Of a DNA stretch of 64,000 bases, positions 24,474-36,737 are shown one piece after another. Position 1 is the stretch's first letter. Each line of letters opens with the position of its first letter. Source of the DNA: Spiroplasma endosymbiont of Lonchoptera lutea (GTDB taxonomy: Bacteria > Bacillota_I > Bacilli_A > Mycoplasmatales > Nriv7). The notes under the pieces were generated by a model, which was given only the letters and a program-made list of their open reading frames with translations, ran no database searches and was not told the DNA's origin. A program made the position numbers and the translations under genes. Where the stretch lies: the NCBI RefSeq assembly GCF_964019715.1, contig NZ_OZ026463.1:1190220-1254219 (forward strand), read 5' to 3'.

Positions 24474-24518
24474 TATTGCTTTGAAGAAGTAAAACAATCA
24501 GCTAATTATATTATTTAA

Positions 24519-26069
24519 TTACTAAACTAACCCTGCCTTTCTTGTTATTATCATTTTTATTCTTTTTCATTTTATCATATTATTGAATTTTTACACAACA
24601 AAAATTATTAATTTTATTAAATTTTAACTAATATTTTTACTTACTTAAATCTATTATATTTATTTGTTACAGCATTACCTTTATAGTTAATTCAACTATC
24701 ATCATTTTTGTTATTATATTTATTTCATAATGAAGTTTTATATATTTCTTTTCTGATTTCTATTTCTGAATTAATATTTTCATTAATGTAATGTAATACA
24801 TTTAATTTGTTTAAATTTGCCATTCTTAAATGTAATAAGTTATTTAAATTTTTATGATTATATATTTTCGCCCCATATCCTAATTGTTGTTTTACCAAAT
24901 GTGACACATCACTTTCAATGCTACAACCAATATTTCATTCTAAATTTTGATTATGAATACCTTGCTTATTATTACTGAAATAATTACTCGCCTTTCTTAA
25001 ATTTATTTTAATATCTTTATTTAATTCATTTTTAGCAACATTACGAATGTTTTTGATTAATTCTTGATGATTTCCATCCTTATATAATTTAATTCAACTA
25101 TTTAGTGTTACTTTACGATTTTCAAAAATAATATTAAATGCAGTTTGTTTTAATTTTTTAATAGCATGATAACCATCTAAAATATATCTAACATTACCAA
25201 AACTATTGGCAATTTCTCTAATTCAAGTAGCACCATCACCACAAACAATTATTTTGTCATAATTAATATTAACATAATGTTTTTGCAATTCTTTAATTAA
25301 TAAATCACGATAATCCATCGTATTTATTTGTTTACCAACTTTTAACATTAGAAAATGACCTCGTTTATTTTCTAACTCTCTACGAGCATTTTTGTATTTT
25401 TTTTCTTTATGTCCGGTATGAAAAGTAACTAAACGAATTCTTTGGTCTTGTTTAACTTTCTGATCTAATGTCGCTAAAAATGTTTCATCTAGTTGAATAT
25501 ATAAATTCTTATTTTTGATATCAATTCTAGTTTTAGTTTCTTTTTCTGCTAATTGAAAATATTCGGCAATATTGTATTTATTTAAAATATTTGAAATACT
25601 ACTTTTTGAAATATAACAATGATTTAGAGCATCTAAAACATCGCGATACCGTTTACCATCGCCCAAAAGACTTAAAACTTTAAATTGGACATCAAAATAA
25701 ATGCGTTGTTTGGGCAATAAACCAATTTCTTTATCTAGTAAACATACATATTCGAATTTACCTGATTTTTGATTTCAATATTTATATCGGCGTCGTTTAA
25801 AAGTAACATCACCAAAAATTGTAATAATTGTTCTTGATGCAAAATGAACTACTTTATAACCTTGTTTTAACCGATAATGATATTTATATAAATATTCATC
25901 TAATTTTTCGTATTCATTAGTTAATTGTTTGCATTTATTGGTGTACATATTTTTATGCGTTGTAAATAAGTTTAATCAATGCTTATTTTCTAAGGTTTTT
26001 ACATTATTATTAATTTCTAACATAATAAGTTACCTTTCTTGATAGTAATTTTAATAAAGTTTAGTTAGC
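24519..26069 (-). mobile_element. ISLre2-family element
   Basis: An element of about 1.55 kb containing one long transposase gene. The probable terminal repeats are ttactaaact on the left and agtttagtta on the right; no secure target duplication is visible, so the ends are approximate. It is the only copy in the window. It lies between a viral fragment and the toxin locus. Confidence 0.75.
24641..26023 (-). CDS. ISLre2-family (UPF0236) transposase
   Basis: A 460-aa frame, whole under code 4, from MLEINNNVKTLENKHWL to NKYNRFK. The family pattern is seen in FGDVTFKRRRYKYWN (N-terminal zinc-free domain), the helix-turn-helix-like YRDVLDALNHCYISKSSISN, and the core segments IQLDETFLATLDQ, IIVCGDGATWI and ILDGYHAIKKLKQ that hold the predicted acidic residues. 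AAAGGTAAC precedes the ATG. The length is right for the family, so it may be active. Confidence 0.88.
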
Positions 26070-27462
26070 TTATTTTTCTGCTTTAATGATAAATATTTTT
26101 TTAGAACTAGTATTCAATATCCTGAAAAAATGATATAAATTCTTATTTTAATGATTTATAATTAATTTGTATTAATTAAATTTTATAAATTTAAGAAAAG
26201 GTTTACGGGATGATTACTATAAAAATTTATTAATTTAGTAAAAATTGACATAAAGGTAAAGGATTTAATAAATGAAAAAACTTTTAGGATTATTAGGAAC
26301 AATTTTAATAACTGGCAACGCCTTGCCGACCGTGATTGCAGCTGCTCCTAATCGAAAACAAAGAACAAAAACTAAATTATTAAATAGTGAGCTTAATTAT
26401 TCACAAACAAATAATTTAGAAAATCTCCAAAGAAGTAAAAGACAAAACAACGAAGATATTTCAAATACTCCAAAAATACAAGATGAACAACAATCTCAAT
26501 TTTCATCAAATTCAGATAATCAAATTGATATTATTGAAAAAGAAGTTACTCTGGATAAAAATTATTCCGAAGGTATTAAAAAAATATTACAAGAACTGAT
26601 TGATGAAAAATATATTGATCCATTAAGAAGTATCAATATGGGCGGACTTATAAGCAAAGAACTTGATAATAAAACAATTATTTCTAAATTAGAAGAATTA
26701 GATCCTAAAATGATTAATTGAATTAAAAAACAACAAAATAACAAAGAAAAAATACTAATATTAACATTAAAAAATAGTAATAATAAAAGGATAAAATTAG
26801 TAATTAATTTAAATAATCTTTATTTACTGGGATTTATTAATAATCAAAATCAATATTTTTATTTTGATGATGAACTTTTAGAAAAAATAAAACAACATAA
26901 TCAAGAAGAAATCAAAAAACTTAATAATTTAAAGGAAAAATTAAATAATTTAAAAGAAAACAAACTTTTATTTAATGAAGAAAAAGTAAAAGAATATTTA
27001 CAACAAAAAAATGAACTTATTCCACTTAAAGAAAAAGAAAAAAAAATTAAAAAATTAAATTATAATAATGAATTAAATTCTTTAAATAAAAAAATTAATA
27101 ATTTACAAGGTGAAAATTTAAAAGATGAAGAAAAAAAAATTAAAGCTTTAAATGAATCAGTAATTAAAAAATATAATTGTCAAAATATTAATTTAAATTA
27201 TACAGGAGCATATACAAGTGACGGTTTAAATGTTGTAATAAAAGAAAATGGAAAACTCGATAAAGGAAAAGATATTATTATTTCAAAAGATACTTTAAAT
27301 AATGCAATTACAAATTTAACAAATTATCATAATAAACAACAAAATCAATCAATAAAAGATGATTTAGTAAGAATGATTTTTATTACAAGTGAAGCTATGA
27401 GATTTCAATGTGATGAAAAAACTTTAGAAATTTTTGCAGAAATTAAAAATACCAATGAATTA

Positions 27463-28539
27463 GCTGAATTATACTTGTAAGTGCAAGTAAATAAAATTGC
27501 AAAAGATTTCATATAAAAATTTCATGATGCTAAGTTTATTTTAGAAAAAGTAAATTTAAGGAGTTTTTATATGGGATACAAACATCTTGGCATAGATGAA
27601 AGAATTTATATTGAGAATCAATTGAAATTTAAAGTAAAAATTAGTGAAATAGCTAAAAATCTTAATCGAAGTATTAGTACTATTAATCGAGAAGTTAATA
27701 GAAATAAAGATAATAATCATTATTTTTCATTAATTGCACAAAATAAAGCAGAAAATAGAAAACAATTACATGTTTATTTTCATAAATTTAAAAATAGAGA
27801 ATTAGTAAAATATGTACAACAAAAATTATTATTAGGTTGATCGCCTGAACAAATTTATGGCAGAATTAAAAATTTTCATCAAGAATGAATTATTAGTTTT
27901 AAAACAATTTACAATTGAATTTATTCTGGATTACTTGAAAAGGTTACTAGTAAAAATTTAAGAAGAAAAGGTAAGAAACGAAAATCTCAAGAAAATCGGG
28001 GTAAATTTAATGGTAAATCCATTAAAGAACGAAATGTTAATAATCGCATAACTCTTGGCCATTGAGAAGGTGATACTGTAGTATCATCACGAGGTAAAAG
28101 TAAATCATGTTTAATAACTTTAGTTGAAAGAACATCAAGATTTACTTTAGCAATATTAGTTGAAAATAGAACTACTAAAGTTATTAACAAAAATATTAGT
28201 CATTATTTATCAATTCTTCCAAATAATCTTGTTAAGACTATAACATTTGATAGGGGTAAAGAATTTGCTAATTGACAACAACTTGAAAAAAATTTAAATG
28301 TGAAAATTTATTTTGCTGATGCATATTCACCTTGACAAAGAGGTACTAATGAAAATACTAATGGTTTAATTAGAGAAAAATTTCCTAAAAAATTTAATTT
28401 TTCAAACACTACTAAAAATGCAGTTCATAAATTTATATTGTCTTTAAACCAAAGACCAAGAAAAATACTAAATTATCTTTCGCCAATCGAATATTTGGTT
28501 AGAAAAATAATTTAGTTGCACTTAACTTTACAATTTGGC
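27463..28539 (+). mobile_element. IS30-family element type A, copy 2, inside the toxin locus
   Basis: A 1077-bp element with the same ends as copies 1, 3 and 4 (gctgaattatacttg and caatttggc) and a whole transposase gene. It lies inside the RIP-ankyrin-OTU locus, in the same direction. It is near-identical to copy 3, with one base difference noticed in the transposase gene, so insertion was recent. Confidence 0.95.
27571..28515 (+). CDS. IS30-family transposase (type A)
   Basis: A 314-aa whole transposase with the domain layout described for copy 1: helix-turn-helix near residues 25-45 and catalytic LGHWEGDTVVS, TFDRGKEFANW, NENTNGLIREK. RBS AAGGAG is 7 bases before the ATG, and the TAG stop at 28513 lies just inside the right terminal repeat. 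Confidence 0.95.
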
Positions 28540-31500
28540 ATTAAAAAAAATCATAGCTGAGAGTCAAAATATATTAATAAATATTCAAGAAAAAATATTT
28601 ATTAAAAATCAAAAAATAAATTGAAAAGATTATACATCACAATTAAGGGGTGATTGAAAAAAATATTCAGAACAATTCAATAAATTTAGAATAGAAATTT
28701 GAAATGAATTAAATGAATTTAAAAAAATTTTTAATTTTATTAATGATTCAAAATATGAAGTAAACGAATTTCTAACAAAAATATTAGATAATAATGTAGA
28801 GAAAATAAAACAAATTTTAAAAATTGCACAAGAAACTAATTTAATTCAAAAAATAAATAAATATGATTTAGATAATAAACAAGCTATTATTTTTTTGCTT
28901 AGTATAAAAAAAGATATTATTACTTGAAAAAAAAGATTAGATAAATTATTTCCATTAAAAAACTGAAAAGAAATAGAATTTGGTTGTTTTAAATTTTTAC
29001 ATGTAACAATTTTACAACGCAACCTTGATTTAACTAAATTACTGATTAATATTGATGCTGGTACTACTGATATTAATCCTCAATATAAAAATAGCTTAAG
29101 TCTTTTATATTATGCAATAGATACAGGCGACATTCAAATAGTAAAATTATTGATTGATAATGATGCTGATGTTAATTTTCAAGATGAAAACGGTTTAACT
29201 CCTTTACATTTTGCAATAGAGAATGCAATAGATACAGGTGACATTCAAATAGTAAAATTATTGATTGATAATGGTGCTGATCCTAATGTTTTAGATTGTA
29301 ATAATGATTTTATTTCACCTTTACATTATGCAATTATAAAAAACAAAAAAGAAGTGGTGGAAGTGCTTTTAAAATCAAAAAACATTAAAAATAAAATTAA
29401 TAATAAAAGTTATCTAAATATAGGATGTTTACATTGAATAAGTTTAAATTCAAAAAATATAAATAATTTAGAAATAGCAGAATTATTGATTGATAATGGT
29501 GCTGATGTTAATCTTCAAGATGAAAACGATGCAACTCCTTTATACTATGCAATAAGTACCAACAATAAAGAAATGGTTCAATTATTAATTAATAAAGGAG
29601 CTAATATTAAAAATATAACTAAGAATGGTTTAACCCCACTATATTACGCAATAATTTTAGACAATAAAGAAATGGTTCAATTATTAATTGAAAAAGGTGC
29701 TAATGTTAATATGCAAGATGAAAACGGTTTAACTCCTTTACATTTTGCAATAGAAGAAAATAATCAAGAAATGGTTCAATTATTAATTAATAATAATGCT
29801 GATGTTAACATTAAAATAACATCAGATGGTGCAACTATTTTACATTATGCAATTCTAAACAATAAAAAAGAAATGGTAAAGTTATTGATTAAAAAAGGTG
29901 CTAATGTTAATAACGGTGTAAATGGTTTAATTCCTTTATACTATGCAATAAGTACCAACAATAAAGAAATGGTTCAATTATTAATTAATAAAGGAGCTAA
30001 TGTTAATATGCAAGATGAAAATGATTTTTCTCCTTTATACTATGCAATAAATGAAGAGAACATTGAAATCGTTAAATTATTGCTTGCCAATGATGCGGAT
30101 GTTAATCTTCAAAATAAAAATGGTTTAACTCCTTTACTTTATTCAAAATATAACAAATATATAAAAATTGAGAATCTTTTTAAAAATTTTAAAAATTTAA
30201 AAAATAAAATAGAATCATTAAATGAACAATTAAAAAAGATAAAAATTAATGAACAAAAAACAAAAATTAATAACAATTTAAAAAAATCTGAGGATAAATT
30301 AAAAAAATTATTGTATGTTACACTTGATAAAAAAATATATACGCCAATTTATACACAAAAAACAATTACAGAATATGAATATAATGCTGGTATAGGACAA
30401 AATAATTTAAATGCACCAACACATCAAAATAATCTATATGATGTTCCTGCAGATAATAGTTGTTTATTTTGGTCTGTGGCAACAGCTTATTTATTGCCGG
30501 TCCGAAATAATTATGAAGAATTTAGAGCAAGATTCATTCAATTATTTGGTGAAGAAAATTTAAAAAATATATTACATCTTCAAAAATTACTACAACAATA
30601 TGATTTAATAAATAATAGAAATTTAAATCAATTATGATATAAAGATGTAATAGTAAATAATTTAGTCACAAATGTTTTTCGTAATAGTGTTGAGGATTAT
30701 ATTGAAAAAAATTTAGATAATCCTATTCAAAACAATTCTAATAGAAGCCAAGCACCAACTTTTAGAAATCTTATTCAAGAAAATAATGAAGTTGCTTCTA
30801 ACTACTTAGAAAGAATGCGGCAATCTTCATCGTGGGGTGGGGTGCCAGAAATAATAGCAATGAGTAATATTTTAAATTCTAACATTAGTGTAAATAATGA
30901 CGGATCTTATCAACCCGTGCATCAAAATGCAAATAATAATAACATCGCGATATCTTATGTTGAGCTTGAAAAAGGTTCGGGTATTAACAATCATTATAAT
31001 TTTGCTTTAACACCAGAAGAAGATCAAACAAATCACCTTATTGTTATTAATGACAATCAGGGAAATGCCCCGGTCGTTGATATAACCAAGAGACCAGATA
31101 ATTTACTACCAATCACGCCAAAACCAGAGGCGAACGCAATTAAATTAGCAGTTGATGATCATGGTCAATACCACGCCAATTTGGCCAACAACAATAATGA
31201 TGATGATGCTAATCAAGGTAATAATATTGCCAAAGCACCAGAACCAGCAACAACCCCATTGCAAAAAGATGAATATCATTTTGTAGATAAAAAAACAGAA
31301 GATGATAGTTTAAAAAATGATGAAAATTTAGAAATTAACTTAATTAAAAACAATAAAGACGAAATAAAACAAAATGCCTCGGCAGGAAATCAATCCATCA
31401 GTACAAATATTGAGAATTTACAAACAACAACTGCTGAGGCAATAAATCAATACAACGCTCTTTCAAAAGAAGAAAAATTAAAAAAATTAAATGAAATTAA

Positions 31501-32368
31501 TCGTTATTATCAAACATTACCGGAAAACGATAAAAAAACTTTTAAAGAAAAATTAACAAATACTGGATTAGCAGCTTTAAGTGGGGGTGCATTAACAGCT
31601 TATGGAACCAAAATAACTGTTAGTGGCACCGCCGCCGCTACTGGTGTTACAAATGCAGAAGCAATGGAAATGGCCCCGCTCTTATCAACAAGCACAACAG
31701 AAAGCTTGGCCGCCGCAGAAACAATTACTGTTGCCGAAACAGCGGCGGTTGAAGGCGGAGTTATAGCCGGAGAAGCTGGTACTGCTGCCGCTCTGGCTCC
31801 GGAAACCCTAGGCCTATCCTTAGTGATTGGAGGATTGGCAATTGCCGGAACATGAATGTATTTGACTTTTCATCATCATGCAACATCTGATATTGCGTTG
31901 CCAACTTCAATTCATCATAATGTTTATGATAACATTGAAAAATGATATAAATTTCTAGCCCTTGATCAATTAAAAATTAAAATTAACAAAAATACATGAA
32001 ATGAAATTAAACAAAATAAAAATTCACAAGCAACCATTACTAAAATTATTAAAAATAAATTTATTATAAATGACCATTCTGGCTGAGGCGAAAGTGTCAC
32101 AAATGAAGATTTCAATACTCTCGTAAAAGTAATACTGCTTCATTTTGAACAAATAAATGGTTATTTTGAAATATTAGATAATGAAAATGATGGTTTTGTC
32201 ATTATAACCAACACTGAAGGTGATTGACTAGGAATAGAATAAAATTTAACATTATTAATTAAAAGAGAAAAATATTTCTTATATGTGTTATGTAGAATAA
32301 CCTAACTTCAAATTTTAATTTTAATATATTTGTTAATTATTTAAATTAAGATTAAAAATATTTTTACT

Positions 32369-32405
32369 AAAGCAGTATTTAAATTTAAATACTGCTTTTT
32401 TATTT
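32369..32405 (+). terminator. Hairpin terminator after the toxin locus
   Basis: A perfect 30-bp palindrome (arms aaagcagtatttaaa and its reverse complement) followed by seven T. It is 127 bases past the last codon of the toxin locus and is a strong intrinsic terminator. Confidence 0.8.
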
Positions 32406-32497
32406 TGTCAAAATAGAAAAAATGAAAAAATTGTTTAAGAGCAGTATCGTCATATAAAGCTACATTTTGGGGTAGCGATTTTAACAGTTTAATTATT

Positions 32498-32980
32498 TTA
32501 ATTAAATTCAGTTTTAAATTCTAATATTTTTCATTTGGCATATCTTTCATTTTTATCTCATTCTTGTACTTTCATTTTTATGTTTTTTAATTTTTTATTT
32601 TGATATGATAAAAAATTTTTATTTTCTCAATATCTTGGTTCACTGTTTTTTTCTCAATTTAAATCATATTCTAATGATTTTAATATCGGTATTGTAATCT
32701 TGTCATTTTTATCAACATAAAATTCTCAATCATTAAGTTTCATTCGCGGAGGCAAGTTTTTGGGCATAAATTCATTTTCTACATTAACTTTTATTTCTCA
32801 TTTTTGATTTCACTTGCTGTTGTCATCTTTTGATGATTTAAGTGTTAATTTTGATTTTTTTAAGTTTAAGTCGTATGACTCATTCTTAATTTGTAATATT
32901 GGTTTATTTTCTTTTTTAGAACACCCGACTATTGGCAATGTTGTCAGCCCCAAAAGAGCTATTATATTTAAAATTTTCAT
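32498..32980 (-). CDS. Plectrovirus P2 lipoprotein, type I adhesin-domain copy
   Basis: A 160-aa lipoprotein nearly identical to that at 23870-24358: a signal peptide with lipobox IVGC, then a domain that matches the N-terminal domain of P2's own ORF1. It is the next gene after ORF1, less than 200 bases past the ORF1 stop (most of that gap is a MITE). The ATG at 32980 has GAAGGAG upstream. It is probably anchored on the outer face of the host membrane. Confidence 0.8.
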
Positions 32981-33012
32981 AAATTTAACTCCTTCATTTT
33001 ATTTTTTCAATA

Positions 33013-33154
33013 GACTTGGTACATAACCTTTAATTTTATCTACTATTTTGATAATATTATTTCCTAGGTGAAGCACAAATGTTAGATAAATACAAAGATA
33101 AAAATGAATTTTATAGTCTAATATACATAAAATGTTATAGTTATGTACCAAGTC
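33013..33154. mobile_element. 142-bp MITE with TA target duplication
   Basis: A non-coding insertion with perfect 15-bp terminal inverted repeats (gacttggtacataac) flanked by TA on both sides. The paralogous sequence at 24380-24400 lacks it, which gives the empty site directly. The TA duplication and short repeats fit an IS630/Tc1-mariner-type MITE. It sits between ORF1 and the lipoprotein of P2. Confidence 0.85.
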
Positions 33155-35019
33155 TAATATATATATATATATATAATTATACAAAAATTCTTAATATCAT
33201 TAGAAAAATGGCAAAACCGATTAAAAATTGAAAGGTATAGTAAAAAGCTGGTACCGTTTTAAAAACTGGAAAAATGGCGGTTGAAAAGTTAACTGTTGCT
33301 TTTGCAATAATTGCTAACGGTCGCAAAATCGTGATGATTTGTGAAGCTGTGAGTATTCAGTTTATCATTTTGATACCAGCATTTTGAATGGCACAACCAA
33401 TATCATTAAAGGTTGGTATTCATCGTCCAGAATATTTGCAATTTGCTGGTGGAATTAAATCGTCTCATTCACTGTTATTTGAGCCATCAGGGATAAAGGC
33501 TGTTGAATTTAATACATTAAAGTCATAAATTTTAAAATTGTAGTTAGAGATATTCCCTTTGTGATAAAGTGGAAAAGTTAAGGTAAAAATGTTAATACCA
33601 TAGCGAATATCAATATCGGTATTTAGATAATTAATACTGTTAGCGGTTTTGTTGGTTGGCAAGGCAATGAGTTTATTATCATAAGATTTAAGGACATTAA
33701 AATCAATTTGATAAATGCTATTGGTGTTGTTAATAGCATTGTAATTATCTTGGTGCATTTTTTTGTCAAAAGTAAAGAAATAACTTCTTAGTAATAATTC
33801 TGAGTTTCCTATAATATTTACTAAGTATTTTTTGGGATAAAAGGTAATTAATGAACGATAAAAGAAACCGATTTGAATAAAGTAATCCTTCTTATAGTTT
33901 TCTACACCCTTAAAATCAATTTCGGTATGAGTTTTTTCGTCCATATCAAAAGTCGCATAAAATAAACTAGCAAAGAAATTGCCAAGAATTTCATAGATTT
34001 CGTTAAAAACATTTTTGTAATCGCTATTGTTAATACTAGGAATGTTGTTTTTAAAATATAGGTAAATATCATTTTTTAAATCGGGGTCATAGCGTAGAAA
34101 ACTAAATCTAACATTGAGGTAATTTAAGGTACCAAAAAGATATTTAATTAGGTAATAATCGTTAGAATTCGTAGTGCCATATTTTCAGATTTCATTTTCA
34201 CCGTGTAGCAATTGTAAATACTTATTTCCAGCAATTAGAGTTTTGTTAAATGCCTTAATTTTCAAAACATTCTCATTTACTACATTTTTATCACTAGAAG
34301 TTTTATGATAAAAATAGCTCTCGTTTTTAAAGCCATAATTTTTAATCGTAAATTCTTTGTAATAACCTTTTTCTAGGGTGTCAATGAAATTAAATACGGG
34401 CGTTCAATAGAGATACGAGTAATTAAATTTATCAAAATCACCACGGTGAATCATTAAGTAATCAAGATTATCAACAACATCGTTATAGTTATAGTTGCCA
34501 TCAAATTTGGTGGTTTTTTCTGGTAAATCAATATCAGTCGAGGGTTTAATTTCTGATTGTGCGTTAAATTCTAATATTTTTCATTTGGCATATCTTTCAT
34601 TTTTATCTCATTCTTGTACTTTCATTTTTATGTTTTTTAATTTTTTATTTTGATATGATAAAAAATCTTTATTTTCTCAATATCTTGGTTCACTGTTTTT
34701 TTCTCAATTTAAATCATATTCTAATGATTTTAATATTGGCAGTGTGATCTTGTCATTTTTGTCAACATAAAATTCTCAATCATTAAGTTTCATTCGTGGA
34801 GGCAAGTTTTTGGGAATAAATTCATTTTCTACATTAACTTTTATTTCTCATTTTTGATTTCACTTGCTGTTATCATCTTTTGATGATTTAAGTGTTAATT
34901 TTGATTTTTTTAAGTTTAATTCGTATGATTCATTATTTTGCCTTTTACTTCTAATTAGTGATTGTGCTGTTGATTTGTCATTATTAATGTTTTGTGGAAT
35001 GGTAAAAATGTTATTGAAA

Positions 35020-36080
35020 CCTGAATTGTAAATATAAATGGGACAGTTTTTTAAAATAATTGTATTAAATCTATTGGTCTTTTATAAGATAATGATTTTC
35101 TGGGTGTAGAATTAATTTGAAATGCTATAGAATTTAAGTCTTTTTGTTTATATGAAGATAAATCAGTAGATTTTGGTAAATATCTTCTTAAAATACCATT
35201 ATTGTTCTCATTTAAACCTCTTTGACAAGGTTTTCCGGCATCTGCAAAATAAATTTTAACATTACAATTTTTTTCAATTAATTTTCATTTACTAAATTCT
35301 TTACCACGATCAAAAGTAATAGTTTTAATTGTTCCTGGTATTAATTTTGAAATAAATTTTATTATACTTTGTGTAATACTTTCTGCTTTATGATTTTTAG
35401 TTTTCAAAGGAATTGTGGTTTTTGATCATATATCAGCTAAAGTAATAATAGAACTTTTATGATCTTTACCAACTATAGTATCTCCCTCTAAATGGCCAAA
35501 TTCTTGTATATTTTTAATATTTGGAATGATTAAATTTCTTTCATGAATAGATTTACAATTATTAATTCTGCCCCTAGTTTCTTTTTGTTTATGAGGTTTA
35601 TTTTTGCCTTTTCTCAATAAATTTTTTTCATCAAAACCCATTCGATTTGTTTTAAACATGTTATATAAAGTTTTTGTTGAAATATTTTTTATTTTATTTT
35701 TCTTTAAAAAATCAGCAATTATATCAAGAGCATAATTTTTAGTAATTAACAAATGATTGATAGTATTAATTTCTGTTAAAGTTAAAATTATTAATTTTCT
35801 ACCTGCATTTTGTTTATTTTTTTGAACTTGATTCAATATTTCTAATGGTAATAAGTTTTGATTTAATAATTTACAAACTCTGTGTACAGTTGATTTACTA
35901 TAATCAATTGCTTTTGCTATTTTACGAATAGAAAATCCATAACTTTTATATTCTTTTATTGCTATTATTGATTCAATAGTCAGATACTTATACATTGTGC
36001 TAATTCCTTTCTTTTCTTAATTATAGAATTAACACAATTTGTTTTTTATATAAGTGTCCTTTTTAATTTTACATTTCAGG
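35020..36080 (-). mobile_element. IS30-family element type B, copy 3
   Basis: A 1061-bp copy with full-length ends, inserted near the 5' end of the P2 adhesin gene. It is near-identical to copies 2, 4 and 5. Confidence 0.93.
35051..35995 (-). CDS. IS30-family transposase (type B)
   Basis: A whole 314-codon transposase with the same motifs as in copy 2 (GHLEGDTIVG, TFDRGKEFSKW, ENNNGILRRY). UGA Trp codons are used. Confidence 0.94.
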
Positions 36081-36133
36081 AAACTAATAATTAACACGGT
36101 AAATATTTTCATAAACATTTTTATCGCTCCTTT

Positions 36134-36406
36134 TTAAAATATTTTATTTTTCATTATTCTTTTAGCTTTAATCTTTTTTAATATAAAACGAATTAAGCAG
36201 TTTGCTATTTCTGTTATGGTTACTCATACTAATGAATAACCTATAATCATTAACTTACCAATTGCTCCAAAATTTTTAATAAATTGTTGCAAATTTTCAA
36301 TATCTGTATGTAATAATAAAACTATATTTAAAGATATGAATATAATGTAATTAAGTATTATTCATCAATATTTTTTTAAAGAATTAATGAGTTTGTTTGA
36401 TTTCAT
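36134..36406 (-). CDS. Plectrovirus P2 small membrane protein (LKKYWWI type)
   Basis: A 90-aa protein with two hydrophobic segments (ILNYIIFISLNIVLLL and GKLMIIGYSLVWVTI) and a Lys-rich tail. It lies directly upstream of ORF1 and overlaps the preceding gene by 23 bases. P3 has it at 44941-45167 and P4 at 54896-55186. The role is not known; assembly or egress is plausible. Confidence 0.65.
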
Positions 36407-36737
36407 TTTTCAAGGCTCTTTTTGCTTTAATTTTCTGAACAATCAAGCGAATTAATTTTTCAAATTTAAGTGCAAAATATATTGCTCCGCCTCATCAAAA
36501 AACAAATATTCCTGCGAGCATAATACCACTATTGAACTTGCCAAAGAATTTAACCATTTCTTCACTCATAAAATTATTAAATTCGTCACTTGTTCCAGTT
36601 ATTCATTTAGCATCGCTTACTGTTAATGCACAAATTAATAAGCTTATAAAGATAAAAATGATACTTAACACTATTTTTAACCACTGCTTTTTAAAAGAAT
36701 TTTTAATTCTTAATTTTAATGGCATTTTTTCTTTCAT
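36384..36737 (-). CDS. Plectrovirus P2 membrane protein (WLKIVLSIIFI type)
   Basis: A 117-aa protein with a basic N-terminus, a strong hydrophobic segment WLKIVLSIIFIFISLLI and a second one (SGIMLAGIFVFWWGGAIYF). It is conserved in P3 (45145-45537) and P4 (54568-54918). It starts inside the end of the methyltransferase gene. Confidence 0.65.

Larger units (their letters stand above)
26272..32242 (+). pseudogene. Secreted RIP-ankyrin-OTU toxin locus (Spaid-related architecture), broken
   Basis: A very large secreted-toxin locus. Parts in order: signal peptide with AA-A-type cleavage (26272-26340); a charged linker and coiled coil (to about 27160); a ribosome-inactivating-protein-like segment with the family motif SEAMRF (about 27180-27460); about ten ankyrin repeats (29000-30170), several with TPLHFAI and LLIDNGADVN consensus; a coiled coil; an OTU cysteine-protease-like domain (30420-31020) with Cys in PADNSCLFWSV and His in NNHYNFAL; an acidic linker; an Ala/Gly-rich hydrophobic region (31560-31860); and a C-terminal tail. 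Ankyrin plus OTU plus a hydrophobic C-terminus resembles the male-killing factor Spaid of S. poulsonii, and RIP genes are known from defensive Spiroplasma. It is broken by one visible interruption, an IS30-family element inside it, which is nearly identical to other copies, so the damage is recent. Confidence 0.8.
33175..36118 (-). pseudogene. Plectrovirus P2 adhesin-like minor coat protein (ORF1 type), with an IS inside
   Basis: The large surface protein of the virus, equivalent in layout to pIII-type attachment proteins of filamentous phages. Parts are a signal peptide (MKIFTVLIISFNNIFTI), a type I N-terminal domain shared with the lipoproteins, a conserved central region (NLDYLMIHRGDFDKFNYSYL, IGFFYRSLITFYPKKYLVN, YGINIFTLTFPLYHKGN) and a C-terminal membrane anchor ending in GFAIFLMILRIF. 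An IS30 type B element lies within it, near its 5' end. It is a viral relic, broken and young. Confidence 0.8.
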
